Assembly (NCBI GenBank): GCA_018713425.1
Contig: DVOT01000031.1
Location: 1 to 26,029, forward strand
DNA from: Alectryocaccomicrobium faecavium
GTDB lineage: Bacteria; Bacillota; Clostridia; Christensenellales; Aristaeellaceae
Direction of reading: 5' to 3'
DNA: 26,029 nt
Each line of letters opens with the position of its first letter. The first letter of the stretch is position 1. This document shows, in pieces, positions 15,450-24,343 of the stretch. Under the pieces are notes generated by a model, which was given only the letters and a program-made list of their open reading frames with translations, was not told where the DNA came from and did not search any database. The position numbers and the translations under genes are program-made.

Positions 15450-15451
15450 GA

Positions 15452-18400
15452 TTATGATGCCACAATTCGGATCGCATTCTCCCGGATTTGCTGGATCGTT
15501 TCCATCAAAGCAGTTCGCGTTTTCGCATCAAACAGTTTGACAAAGCCGACCGGCTTATCAAACGGCGGTTTGGTAAGTTCCGTGACATTTTCCATATAGC
15601 CGTTTAATTCTATATGGTTGATAATCTTATGGACAAAGGCAATCTGCGCCTGATTGAGGGATTGATCGTTGATAAAGGCGGAAAACGCCTGCATGGCTGA
15701 ATCGTGATCTAACTTGGCGATTTTACGAATTAGCAAGCCGAAAGGCGTATCACCAAATTCCCGCTTGTAATCTTCTTTGCTTCCAAGTTCACATGTCAGC
15801 ACCCGTTCCAGCTCCTGGTAATCCCCCACAGCCAGGGGAATATTGTGGGTCAGCTTATAAATCGCCAGCGCGTTTCCGTGCTCATTGACATAGCGGTTTA
15901 CCTTGGCACGGTAATCCTCAAAATCATAGGCCCCGTCCAACTGAACCCCTTCCTGGCTATCGGTAATCGGGTCGGTAAGTTTGGTAACGATACGTTTTTG
16001 TCCTCCGTCTCCTTCATCCAAAAAACGGATCAAATCACGAAGCTCTCTCCGAACCTTTTCAAATAGCAGAATATCATTGGCGTCCCAAAAGGCATCGGTA
16101 TGGATTTCCTGCAGCAATGGCAGCTTTTCCTGAATCTGCGGAATAGTTGCTTTACGCTCCAGCAGGGAAACCGTGTCACACAACTGCTTTTTGGCATACT
16201 TGAAAGCGGGCATTTGTTCAATATGCGCCAATATCAGCCCGTACATGAAGTTATCAAACCGCTTAGCGAATTCGTCCGCTTCTTCCGATTGAATAAGCGG
16301 CGCAATCTGCGCCAGCAATTCGCCTTTATCGCCTTCGCTTAGAGAAAGGAACGCCTCCCTCTTTTTATATTTTTCTACATACCGCATCCGCAGCTTTACA
16401 GAAATCAACTCCGGGTTCAGCGCAACAACCTGCTTATGGCAGGCATCGATAAGTTCGCTTCTCCATGCCTGATAGTTCTCCCCGGCAAAGGCGCTTTCCT
16501 GCAAAGCCATTGCAATTTTAATCTGCTTGCCGAAAACATTTTCAGCCAGCGTTTTTGTTTCTTTGGCCTCATATCCTTCCTTATGTTCCCGGAAATATTC
16601 GAAATTGCCGCAGTAATCGAAAATCAAAAAGCGCCGTTTGTCCGTATACGCGCCATCAATCTGATCCACGCAGGCCAATCCCCTGCACAAGCGGGTTCCG
16701 CGGCCGATCATCTGCCAAAACTTTGCTTTGGAGCGCACCTTTTTGAAGAATACCAGATTGACGCATTCTGGCACATCAATGCCCGTGTCCATCATATCCA
16801 CAGACACGGCGATATGCGGCTCTTTTTCCGGCTGCTTGAAATCATCGATGATGACCTGGGCATAACTATCGTCGCAAACCACGCGCTGGGCGAAAGAACC
16901 ATGATACTGTGGATAGAGCTTGTCAAACCGCTCCAGAATAAATTCGGCGTGGCTCTTATTCTGCGCGAAGATAATGGTTTTGCCCAATCGATCCCCGCCT
17001 GCAACCTTGATGCCCCGCTCCATCAAATCCTGCAGCACAATATCCACCGTCGTTTCATTGAACACAAATTTATTCAGAGCCGCAGGGGGAATAAAATCTG
17101 GCAGCGTGTCATCTTCGATGAAGTCATCCTCATAGCGCTCTTTGTCCTCATCCGATAGATCGTCGTAAGCAATGCCTTCGTCCAAAAACTTGGTTTTGAC
17201 TTCATAATTATAGTATGGTACGAGCACGCGGTCCTGGTAGACCGCCGTTTCATAATCGTAGGCATAAGTGGGAACGCCGTGCTCCATCTCGAAAAAATCA
17301 TAGGTATTGCGGTCTACATCGGTTTTCGGCGTAGCGGTGAGGCCAACCATCAAAGCATCGCAGTATTCAAAAATCGCCCGGTATTTTTTGAAAATGCTCC
17401 GGTGGCTTTCATCAATGATGATCAGGTCAAAATGCGCCGGAGTGAACAGCTCGCGGCCATCTTTGGATTGGGCATCGTTGATGATGTTCCAAATCGTCGG
17501 GTAGGTGGAAAACACAATCCGGGCATTCCGGTCGTCCTTGTTGGAGCACAGATTGCACAGGGACATATCCGGCAGATACCGCTTGAAATCATCCTTGGCC
17601 TGCTTTACCAGGGCGGTGCGGTCGGCCAGGAAAAGAACATTGGTGACCCACTTGCCGCGGCTGAGCACATCGGCCAGGCTGGAGGCGGTTCTTGTTTTTC
17701 CCGTGCCGGTTGCCATCACCAGCAGATGCTTGCGAACTCCCTGCTCAATCTGCTCGCAAACAGCCCGTATGGCCTCTTTCTGGTAATAGCGGTCTGTAAT
17801 TTTATCATCGATGGGAACGCGCATCAAGTCCATCCGCTCCGTCCGGCGGTTCATCAGCTTTTGCAAGTCTTCCTTGCCAAACACGCGGCTGACCTTGCGC
17901 TGCGGGCCGGATTGATCATCCCAGAAATACGTTTCAAAGCCGTTGGTGGTAAACATCATCGGGCGGCGGCCAAATTTCCGTTCCAGACAGTCCGCATACA
18001 ATACTGCCTGTTTGCGGCCGGTATTGGGATCCTTGCTGGTGCGCTTTGCTTCCACCACCGCCAGCGGCAGGCCGTCCTTGCCAAACAGCACATAGTCGCA
18101 ATAGCCCATCTGGCCCACCATGCCAGCCATATCTTCTACGGGGTATTCCTCCTGCACATCTGCGTCCGCGCCGGTGAGCTTCCAGCCCATGAGCTTCAAA
18201 TCCACATCAATATAAATTTTCCGCGTCCGGAATTCGGACAAATCCTCCGGCTGGAAAGAACGCTCCTGCTGATGTTTCTCTTTCCCGGCGGTATATTGGG
18301 CGGACATCTGCTCAATTTGTTTGCGCAGGGCCTCGATCTCCGCCTCTTTTTCATCCAGCAGGCTTTCCTGCTCTTTGATTTTCCGGGTATCTACCGCCAC

Positions 18401-18829
18401 CTTTTCAGTGGGAATCAGGCTTTCGTTAAAGACGCGCTCCTGGTAATCAGACCCATAGCAATAGTCGATCCATTGGACGAACTCAAACAAGTCCTTTAAT
18501 GCTGTAAGAGCATCGCTGGGCTGCACGCTCCGTTCTGTATGTACTGCCAAATTGCCCAACTTGATGATGAAAGGCAGTTTGCTCCAGGTGTTGGAATCCA
18601 CTGCGAAGCGGAAGGACGGTTCATGGATAAGCGATTGCAGGTTGTCCTTGTAGGGCATCTTTATTGCCGCATCCGCCGCATATACCCACTTCACCGCCAG
18701 CTCCAGCGCCTTGCGGCAGCCCACGGCGCACATCGCCGGGGCGGAGGCGTAGATTTTTTCGGCCTCTATGCAGGCGGGGGCAAAGAGGGCGTATTCGGGT
18801 TTTTGCAAGAGGAAAGAAAAATTGGTCAT
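15452..18829 (-). CDS. hsdR: Type I restriction enzyme R subunit (EcoEI-like)
   Basis: A 1125-aa motor/nuclease subunit. Domains in order: DUF4145 (about 1-120); a coiled segment (about 155-185); a PD-(D/E)xK nuclease with Asp245, Glu260 and Lys262 in VVEAKR; a superfamily 2 helicase with Walker A ATGTGKT at 373-379 and DESH at 473-476; helicase motif VI GRGTRLCRGL; and an EcoEI-type C-terminal domain (about 820-1100). With HsdM and HsdS it cuts unmodified DNA after ATP-driven translocation. Length and catalytic residues are complete. Its ATG overlaps the DUF559 gene stop by four bases (ATGA). Its stop lies directly against the methyltransferase remnant. Confidence 0.96.
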   Translation of the reverse strand: MTNFSFLLQKPEYALFAPACIEAEKIYASAPAMCAVGCRKALELAVKWVYAADAAIKMPYKDNLQSLIHEPSFRFAVDSNTWSKLPFIIKLGNLAVHTERSVQPSDALTALKDLFEFVQWIDYCYGSDYQERVFNESLIPTEKVAVDTRKIKEQESLLDEKEAEIEALRKQIEQMSAQYTAGKEKHQQERSFQPEDLSEFRTRKIYIDVDLKLMGWKLTGADADVQEEYPVEDMAGMVGQMGYCDYVLFGKDGLPLAVVEAKRTSKDPNTGRKQAVLYADCLERKFGRRPMMFTTNGFETYFWDDQSGPQRKVSRVFGKEDLQKLMNRRTERMDLMRVPIDDKITDRYYQKEAIRAVCEQIEQGVRKHLLVMATGTGKTRTASSLADVLSRGKWVTNVLFLADRTALVKQAKDDFKRYLPDMSLCNLCSNKDDRNARIVFSTYPTIWNIINDAQSKDGRELFTPAHFDLIIIDESHRSIFKKYRAIFEYCDALMVGLTATPKTDVDRNTYDFFEMEHGVPTYAYDYETAVYQDRVLVPYYNYEVKTKFLDEGIAYDDLSDEDKERYEDDFIEDDTLPDFIPPAALNKFVFNETTVDIVLQDLMERGIKVAGGDRLGKTIIFAQNKSHAEFILERFDKLYPQYHGSFAQRVVCDDSYAQVIIDDFKQPEKEPHIAVSVDMMDTGIDVPECVNLVFFKKVRSKAKFWQMIGRGTRLCRGLACVDQIDGAYTDKRRFLIFDYCGNFEYFREHKEGYEAKETKTLAENVFGKQIKIAMALQESAFAGENYQAWRSELIDACHKQVVALNPELISVKLRMRYVEKYKKREAFLSLSEGDKGELLAQIAPLIQSEEADEFAKRFDNFMYGLILAHIEQMPAFKYAKKQLCDTVSLLERKATIPQIQEKLPLLQEIHTDAFWDANDILLFEKVRRELRDLIRFLDEGDGGQKRIVTKLTDPITDSQEGVQLDGAYDFEDYRAKVNRYVNEHGNALAIYKLTHNIPLAVGDYQELERVLTCELGSKEDYKREFGDTPFGLLIRKIAKLDHDSAMQAFSAFINDQSLNQAQIAFVHKIINHIELNGYMENVTELTKPPFDKPVGFVKLFDAKTRTALMETIQQIRENAIRIVAS

Positions 18830-19200
18830 AGTAGCTCACCCTCCAGTCTAGTTTGTACTTCTGTATGGATTTGCCTGCACACGTTTTTAAAGTGCGAATC
18901 GATCTCGCAGTTCGAGAAGCGGAGCACCTTCAAGTGGTAGTGTGACAAAATTGCACTGCACTCAGCATCGCAAGTCAGGCCCTGCTCGGTGTAGTAATGC
19001 TGGGAGCCTTCAATCTCCACCACAAGCCGTGCTGCATGGCAGTAAAAATCAGCAATAAACCTTTCAATCATTTTTTGCCTCTGAAAGTGCACCGGATAAT
19101 GCCGCAAAAAATTATACCAGAGATGTTTTTCCTGCGGCATTGCATTTTTGCGGAGTGCTTTTGCATAAGGGATTTCCTTGCGCTGATAAGGAGATGACAT
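18826..19200 (-). CDS. DUF559 endonuclease-fold protein embedded in the RM operon
   Basis: A 124-aa DUF559 protein, of the PD-(D/E)xK fold related to Vsr-like nucleases. It shows the typical opening (RKNAMPQEKHLWYNFLR), the core IADFYCHAARLVVEIEGSQHY with Asp51, Glu62 and Glu64, then DAECSAILSHYHLKVLRFSNCEI. The ATG at 19200 is supported by AAGGAC eight bases upstream; the eight-codon extension to 19224 is rejected. Its stop overlaps hsdR by four bases, so the two are translationally coupled. A repeat element separates it from the FRG gene. A role as a nuclease or accessory of restriction is inferred from fold and position; no activity is established for this family as a whole. Confidence 0.85.
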   Translation of the reverse strand: MSSPYQRKEIPYAKALRKNAMPQEKHLWYNFLRHYPVHFQRQKMIERFIADFYCHAARLVVEIEGSQHYYTEQGLTCDAECSAILSHYHLKVLRFSNCEIDSHFKNVCRQIHTEVQTRLEGELL

Positions 19201-19235
19201 GCAAACCGTCCTTTCTGACTCCACCGGTCGTGCCT

Positions 19236-19350
19236 GCAGTCCCCCGGACGCTCCTGAACAGTCCCCCCCGAAAAGGGGCCTGTAGGGGGAACCTGCGCCG
19301 CCCTTAAGGCTTCCTCTTTGAGGGGCTGTCGAGCGCAGCGAGATTGAGGG
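19236..19350. repeat. Palindromic intergenic repeat inside the RM operon
   Basis: 19306-19350 (AAGGCTTCCTCTTTGAGGGG, then CTGTCGAGCGCAGCGAGATTGAGGG in two parts) is a diverged, inverted copy of the repeat at 25912-25960. To its left, 19236-19290 holds runs of CAGTCCCCC and a CCCCC...GGGGG pairing. The 197 bases between the FRG and DUF559 genes hold nothing else I recognise. It could lower read-through to hsdR. Confidence 0.6.
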
Positions 19351-19397
19351 AAGGCAGGATCGAACTTCAAATGGTTGAATTTAGGTACAGAATTATA

Positions 19398-20285
19398 TCA
19401 AAATCCATTAAATCTATTAGCCAAAACATCCCGAATAATATATTGAATTTTATGTTCCAAATCAGGAAACAGTTTTCTCTCGTTAAATCCCACCAAATCA
19501 AGTTGCTTTAATATTTCTTTTTTTGACTTACTTGGAATCAAAACCATTTCAGCTTCTCTGCAGATATCTTGTGGTGAGCTAATTTCTGCTGGTTTAAAAT
19601 TATAGTACACACGTCCTTTGGTTCCAGGATTCACACTGCTTCGCTTATTTTGAACATTCATGCCGAATATTAAAAACGCTCCATCCTGCGCCTCTATTCT
19701 TTCATTGGTTTTTGCAGGCATAACGGCCATTGCAGGTATCGTGTAATAGTGCAAAATTGAACGGGTGCACTCACTAATTAGCCCTTTTATGATAAGTGGA
19801 TATTTTTGCTGCGATATATCGGCCACCCCCTCTAAGTATACCAAACTTGGATTGCATTCAAACACAAAATCCATAATTAAATCGACAACTTGACTTGTGG
19901 ACCACATAACCGGCAAATTAGGGAAAATGTATACAATACCATCCTTTTCTGACACATGGTCATCTTTGCAAGCAAAATATAGTGCGACAAGTGGATTTGT
20001 AGTAGTATCAAGCAATCTTGTCGGCAGCCCAAAATGTTGCATTTTAACCAATGTTTCAAATCTATTCGTAAGGAATTCTTCGGGACAAATATGTTGCAAT
20101 TCAATCAAAAGAAGACTTTCAGATGTAAAAAGATTACTTCGATACAATCCAGGAGTCAATTTCCATTCTATATTTGCTTGGCCTCGAAAAAACGTGTAGC
20201 AACCAACAGAGTATGTTCTTTTTGCTAAAAATTTTATTTCACTAATATAGTCTAGGTATTCTGCAATTGAATTTATTTCTTTCAT
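19398..20285 (-). CDS. FRG domain protein embedded in the RM operon
   Basis: A 295-aa protein with an N-terminal FRG domain: the namesake Phe33-Arg34-Gly35 in YTFFRGQANIEWKLTPGLYR and the later block QHFGLPTRLLDTTTNPLVALYFAC. The C-terminal half (from about 150) is not recognised. FRG domains are common in prokaryotic defence and toxin-like loci; their biochemistry is unsettled. GAGGTG lies about seven bases before the ATG. It starts 11 bases after hsdS stops, so it is part of the RM transcript. The gene is clearly more AT-rich than its flanks outside the island. A PrrC-like guard role, acting when restriction is disabled, is a guess from its position. Confidence 0.85.
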   Translation of the reverse strand: MKEINSIAEYLDYISEIKFLAKRTYSVGCYTFFRGQANIEWKLTPGLYRSNLFTSESLLLIELQHICPEEFLTNRFETLVKMQHFGLPTRLLDTTTNPLVALYFACKDDHVSEKDGIVYIFPNLPVMWSTSQVVDLIMDFVFECNPSLVYLEGVADISQQKYPLIIKGLISECTRSILHYYTIPAMAVMPAKTNERIEAQDGAFLIFGMNVQNKRSSVNPGTKGRVYYNFKPAEISSPQDICREAEMVLIPSKSKKEILKQLDLVGFNERKLFPDLEHKIQYIIRDVLANRFNGF

Positions 20286-20296
20286 ACTTTCTCACC

Positions 20297-21472
20297 TCAC
20301 AAAAAATAACACTGCATAAGTGATTTTTTCAAAATCACCAGCTTTTCGAGACTGCGAGTTATGTTTGTTTTTGTACTTTCGGCTCTACTTGCAAACATAG
20401 AAAAATAATTTTGTAGCTCTGACGGTGGAAATGGAAAGGCCATCTCTGATAGTTGCCCCTTGCTTAGTATACATTTAAGCGCCATATTTATGCTGCTATG
20501 AATTATGGGCTTTGATAGCTGCATAAGCCAATATAAATACAGTACATCATCTTGCTTTGGAATAATAGCGTTGATTTGCTGATTAAACGCCACTCGACGA
20601 TCAGTTACTGCTACATTGCCTATACAGTTAATGCTTCCAGCGATGCAAGTCATAAGCAAACTACCTCCCTCTACAAACCTACACTTATAAAAACCTTTTT
20701 CCGATAAATATTCCTGTGCCTCTGTGAGCAATACAGCAGGGGTATTGATATTATCTGATTTAATCCATTCAATAAAATTTCCGTAATTCTCTGGCTCGGC
20801 ACGCGAGGGCGTGTTTCCGGTAACTATATCACATCGTTTTCCTAGTGCAATTTTTTCCCACTCCATAGGATTCTCCACTGGATCACCAAACATCTCGACA
20901 AATCGGGATTTCACCAATTCATCCAGCTTATCCAGCTGTTGGCGGCGTTTGGCAATCAGGTTGCTGACCTTGTCTAAAACCGCCGCAATTTTACGCTGTT
21001 CCTCAAGAGCGGGGAGAGGGCAGTTTTCGTTCAAATATGACTTTACTTGTAAGTTGCGAATACCAGTGGTCTTATTTTGAAGTAAGTCTGTTTTGCCCGA
21101 AGAATGAAGATACCACATAAAATAAAACACATATCTTGGAATAGCTATCGCTTGATTTACTCGCATTGCTTGGGTAAAATTGTTGCATAAATATATAGAA
21201 TCTTCAATGGCTTCATCACAAAACACAACCCGGCCAACCGGTGTTTTTTCTGTTCCACCTGATTTTTCTAAAATGATGTCACCATAATGGAGCCTTTTCT
21301 TTTCCACTTTGGATTGGTTGATACTGCGTATCACCACATCACCATAATTGATTTTGCCTTCTTGTGTAAAATTAGTAGTCCGCAATACTTTAGTGCCGTT
21401 TTCATTTTCGACACATTCGCTACCCCATTCGCCAGCGATTTGGCTTTCAAAAATATCCCCCAATCTGGTCAT
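20297..21472 (-). CDS. hsdS: Type I restriction-modification specificity subunit S
   Basis: A 391-aa DNA-recognition subunit with two target recognition domains (about 1-150 and 205-350). Each is followed by a conserved helical spacer: EEQRKIAAVLDKVSNLIAKR with RRQQLDKLDELVKSRFVEMF in the middle, and a weaker version at the C-terminus. The central spacer runs into FGDPVENPMEW, the usual start of the second domain. The ATG at 21472 overlaps the hsdM stop (TGATG); a GTG three bases earlier is also possible, both using GGAGGGG in the end of hsdM. Two different half-site domains imply a bipartite target, which cannot be read from sequence. Confidence 0.94.
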   Translation of the reverse strand: MTRLGDIFESQIAGEWGSECVENENGTKVLRTTNFTQEGKINYGDVVIRSINQSKVEKKRLHYGDIILEKSGGTEKTPVGRVVFCDEAIEDSIYLCNNFTQAMRVNQAIAIPRYVFYFMWYLHSSGKTDLLQNKTTGIRNLQVKSYLNENCPLPALEEQRKIAAVLDKVSNLIAKRRQQLDKLDELVKSRFVEMFGDPVENPMEWEKIALGKRCDIVTGNTPSRAEPENYGNFIEWIKSDNINTPAVLLTEAQEYLSEKGFYKCRFVEGGSLLMTCIAGSINCIGNVAVTDRRVAFNQQINAIIPKQDDVLYLYWLMQLSKPIIHSSINMALKCILSKGQLSEMAFPFPPSELQNYFSMFASRAESTKTNITRSLEKLVILKKSLMQCYFL

Positions 21473-23001
21473 CACAACATCCCCTCCAATTCCGCTAACT
21501 CCGTAGTAATTTCCCTTTCCAATTCATGCAGGTCAGCCATGATTTCTGCTGTAGACGGATACTCCACCGGCACATACTCGGCTTTTTTGTACTTGTTGAT
21601 GGATAAGTCGTAGTCATTGTCCACGATCTCCTGTTTGGGCACAAAGAAGCTCTGCTCGGTGCGCTGGCGGGCAGCTTCCTGCTCCAAATTGTGGAACCGC
21701 TCGATGATGTCAGGAATGTCATTCTCTGAAATCTCGCTGCGCTTATCATCTAGGGAAAATCCATCGGCCTTCATGTCGTAGAACCACACGTTTTCCGTGC
21801 CGCCCGCGCCGGTCTTGGTAAACACCAGCACGGCGGTGGAAACGCCGGCATAGGGTTTGAACACGCCGGAAGGCATGGAGATCACCGCCCGTAGCTGATG
21901 GTTTTCCACCAGTTCCTTGCGGATGGACTTGTGCGCATTGGAGGAACCGAACAGCACGCCGTCCGGCACGATGCAGGCGCACTGGCCGCCCTTTTTCAGC
22001 ATCCGCAGAAACAGGGCCAGGAACAGCAGCTCGGTCTTTTTCGTGTTGGTAACGGCTTTCAAGTCGTCGTTGATGCTCTCGGCATCGATGGTGCCTTTAA
22101 AGGGCGGATTTGCCAAGCAAATGGTGTATCTATCCCGGATCTGGTTTTGCTTGGAAACGCTGTCCTGATAGTCGATTTCCGGGTGGGTGATCGAGTGGAG
22201 CATCAGGTTCATGGCCGAAAGCCGCAGCATGGTGCGGTCGGTGTCAAAGCCGGTAAACATCGGGCCGGAAAAATGCTCCCACTGCTCATTCGTCATGGTA
22301 TCTTCATAGTGGCTGCGAATATATTCTGCCGATGCCACCAGGAATCCCGCCGTGCCGCAGGCGGGATCGCAGACGGTATCCTCCGGGGTAGGCCGCAAAA
22401 GCTCCACCATCATTTTAATGATGTGGCGCGGCGTGCGAAACTGGCCGTTTTGCCCGGCGGTGGACAGCTTTCCCAGCATATATTCGTATAGATCGCCCTG
22501 CATATCCAAATCGGCAATGTCATGCTCATACAGATCGTCCAGCCCGGTGACGATTTTTTGCAGCACCTGGGGTGTGGGGATCAGGAACATGGCGTCGCTC
22601 ATATAGCGGGCGAAAGCAGTATCTTTTTCTATACCCTTCTCAGAGCCTGCCATTTCAATCATCTCGCCCTGCGGCGTAAAATCTGGCAGATGGCCATGTT
22701 TCATGTTTTTAATCGCAGGGAACACCCGCTGGGAAATCACATCGTAAATCTCGCGCGGATCGCTATTTTTGAAGTTGCTCCAGCGCATGGATTGCCCGAT
22801 GGGCGACGGCGGAAAGATTTTGTCCATCTTTTCGCCGGTCATGCTTTCGAATTTTTCCGTTTCCAGTTCTTTTTCATCGAGCGAACGGATGAACATCAAA
22901 TAGGTTAGCTGCTCGATCACCGTCAAAGGATTCGTGATGCCGCCGGCCCAAATGTCCGTCCAGATTTTATCCACTTTATTTTTGATTGCGCCTGTAACCA
23001 T
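21472..23001 (-). CDS. hsdM: Type I restriction-modification DNA methyltransferase subunit M
   Basis: A 509-aa N6-adenine methyltransferase. An N-terminal HsdM helical domain (about 10-140, with PLTVIEQLTYLMFIRSLDE) precedes the SAM-binding motif I DPACGTAGF at 212-220 and the catalytic NPPF at 298-301. The C-terminal region carries the expected conserved segments such as GVLFGSSNAHKSIRKELVE. It methylates adenine in the HsdS-defined site and forms the M2S and R2M2S complexes. GGAGG precedes the ATG. It starts 70 bases after rlmD on the same strand with no terminator visible between, so it may be read from the pfkA-rlmD promoter. It is the first gene of the RM operon. Confidence 0.96.
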   Translation of the reverse strand: MVTGAIKNKVDKIWTDIWAGGITNPLTVIEQLTYLMFIRSLDEKELETEKFESMTGEKMDKIFPPSPIGQSMRWSNFKNSDPREIYDVISQRVFPAIKNMKHGHLPDFTPQGEMIEMAGSEKGIEKDTAFARYMSDAMFLIPTPQVLQKIVTGLDDLYEHDIADLDMQGDLYEYMLGKLSTAGQNGQFRTPRHIIKMMVELLRPTPEDTVCDPACGTAGFLVASAEYIRSHYEDTMTNEQWEHFSGPMFTGFDTDRTMLRLSAMNLMLHSITHPEIDYQDSVSKQNQIRDRYTICLANPPFKGTIDAESINDDLKAVTNTKKTELLFLALFLRMLKKGGQCACIVPDGVLFGSSNAHKSIRKELVENHQLRAVISMPSGVFKPYAGVSTAVLVFTKTGAGGTENVWFYDMKADGFSLDDKRSEISENDIPDIIERFHNLEQEAARQRTEQSFFVPKQEIVDNDYDLSINKYKKAEYVPVEYPSTAEIMADLHELEREITTELAELEGML

Positions 23002-23071
23002 ACGGGTTTTCCTCCATTTCCATATGTGTGCGCGGTTCGCGGTCTTCGGGCGAACGATTTTACGCTTCGCC

Positions 23072-24343
23072 TCAATCCCCTTCTGCCTGCCTGGCTAGGC
23101 GCGCCACCGTCTCCACATTCGCCGTCCAGGGGAACATATCCACCGGCGTGGCAGAGGCGAGGGCATAGTGGGGCGAGAGCGCGGCGACATCACGCGCGAG
23201 GGTGGCGGGATTGCAGGAGACATAGACGATTTGGGGTGGGGCCATGGAGAGCAGCGCGCGGGTGAACTCGCCATCCAGCCCGCGGCGGGGCGGATCGACG
23301 GTCACGGCGTCAAAACGGCGGCGGTTTTCGCGGGCGAAGCGCGCGGCGTCCTGGCAGAGGAATTCCACTTTTTCGCTCAGGCCGTTGCGGCGCGCGGCCT
23401 CGCGCGCGTCCGCCACGGCGGAGGGATGGATTTCCACGCCCGTCACATGGGCCGCGCGGCGCGCGAGCGCCAGCGAAATCGTACCCGCGCCGCTATAGGC
23501 GTCCAGCACGCGCTCTTTGCCCGTGAGCGCAAGCAGCGAAAGCGCCTTATCGTATAGCGCATCAGCCTGGGCCGCGTCAGTCTGCGCGAAGGCCTGGGGC
23601 GAAAGGAGAAACTCGTTTCCCGCGATGGTTTCCGCCAGGCTGGGCGCGCCCGCGAGCAGGGTCATTTTCCCGTCCAGCGCATGGGCGGGGCGGGGCTTGA
23701 GATGACAGAAATATACGCTGGCCGCACCCGCCGCGCGCAAAAGCGCCGGGCCATCGATTTTGAGCGGACGGTCCGCGCTGACGGTGAGCTGGATTTCGCC
23801 CGCGCGGTTGGCGCGCACCACGGCAAAGCGCGCGCCGGGGCACAGCCGCGACGCCGCCCGCGCGGCGCACAGCGCCTTCTCAGGCGCGAGCAGGCAATCC
23901 TCAATGGCGAAATCCCGGCCCAGAGTACGGGAATAATAGCCGATTTTGCCGCCCGGCAGCAGGCGGAATTCCAGCTTGTTGCGGTTGCGCAGCCGGTTTT
24001 GCGCGGGCAGGGTGGGCAACACGTTGGGTTCGCGCAGCCCACCGATGCGCGAGAGCGCATCGAACACGATCTGGCGCTTGTATTCCAGCGTGGCCTCATA
24101 GCGCATGTGTCGCCCCGCGCAGCCGCCGCAAACGCCATAGTGCGGGCAATCCGGCGGCATACGAAGCGCAGACGGGGCAAACACCTCGTCCGCGCGCGCG
24201 ATACAATATCGCTCTTTTTCTTCTATTATGGTGGCCTCGATTTCTTCGCCCGGCAGGGCAAAGGGCACAAACGTGGCCTTGCCCTCCGGCAGGCGGCCCA
24301 CGCCGCGCAACTGGTGATCGATGCCCGTGATTTGGATACGCAT
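23072..24343 (-). CDS. rlmD: 23S rRNA (uracil-C5)-methyltransferase, RlmD/RumA family
   Basis: A 423-aa protein. A TRAM domain (about 1-50) is followed by an iron-sulfur site with Cys66-x5-Cys72-x2-Cys75 and Cys150, the RumA pattern. The Rossmann methyltransferase domain has DAYSGAGTIS at 281-290, DPPRRG at 350-355 and the catalytic Cys377 in VSCNPATLARD. It adds a methyl group to a uracil of 23S rRNA (or tRNA in some relatives). The ATG at 24343 overlaps the pfkA stop by one base (TAATG); the long upstream extension in the same frame is the pfkA antiframe. Its C-terminus (VARLARQAEGD) is intact. A partial copy of its 3' end lies at 15166-15311. Confidence 0.93.
   Translation of the reverse strand: MRIQITGIDHQLRGVGRLPEGKATFVPFALPGEEIEATIIEEKERYCIARADEVFAPSALRMPPDCPHYGVCGGCAGRHMRYEATLEYKRQIVFDALSRIGGLREPNVLPTLPAQNRLRNRNKLEFRLLPGGKIGYYSRTLGRDFAIEDCLLAPEKALCAARAASRLCPGARFAVVRANRAGEIQLTVSADRPLKIDGPALLRAAGAASVYFCHLKPRPAHALDGKMTLLAGAPSLAETIAGNEFLLSPQAFAQTDAAQADALYDKALSLLALTGKERVLDAYSGAGTISLALARRAAHVTGVEIHPSAVADAREAARRNGLSEKVEFLCQDAARFARENRRRFDAVTVDPPRRGLDGEFTRALLSMAPPQIVYVSCNPATLARDVAALSPHYALASATPVDMFPWTANVETVARLARQAEGD
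23106..23399 (-). repeat. Source region of the rlmD 3' duplication
   Basis: This is the intact counterpart of 15166-15311. It includes the 147 bases (49 codons, holding DPPRRG and the catalytic cysteine) that are missing from the scar copy. Similarity stops at 23106, inside the VETV codons; beyond that the native tail and the scar tail differ completely. Confidence 0.85.

Noticed and set aside
17279..18499. 406-codon open frame antisense to hsdR
   Set aside because: hsdR is complete with nuclease and helicase motifs; the antisense frame shows none.
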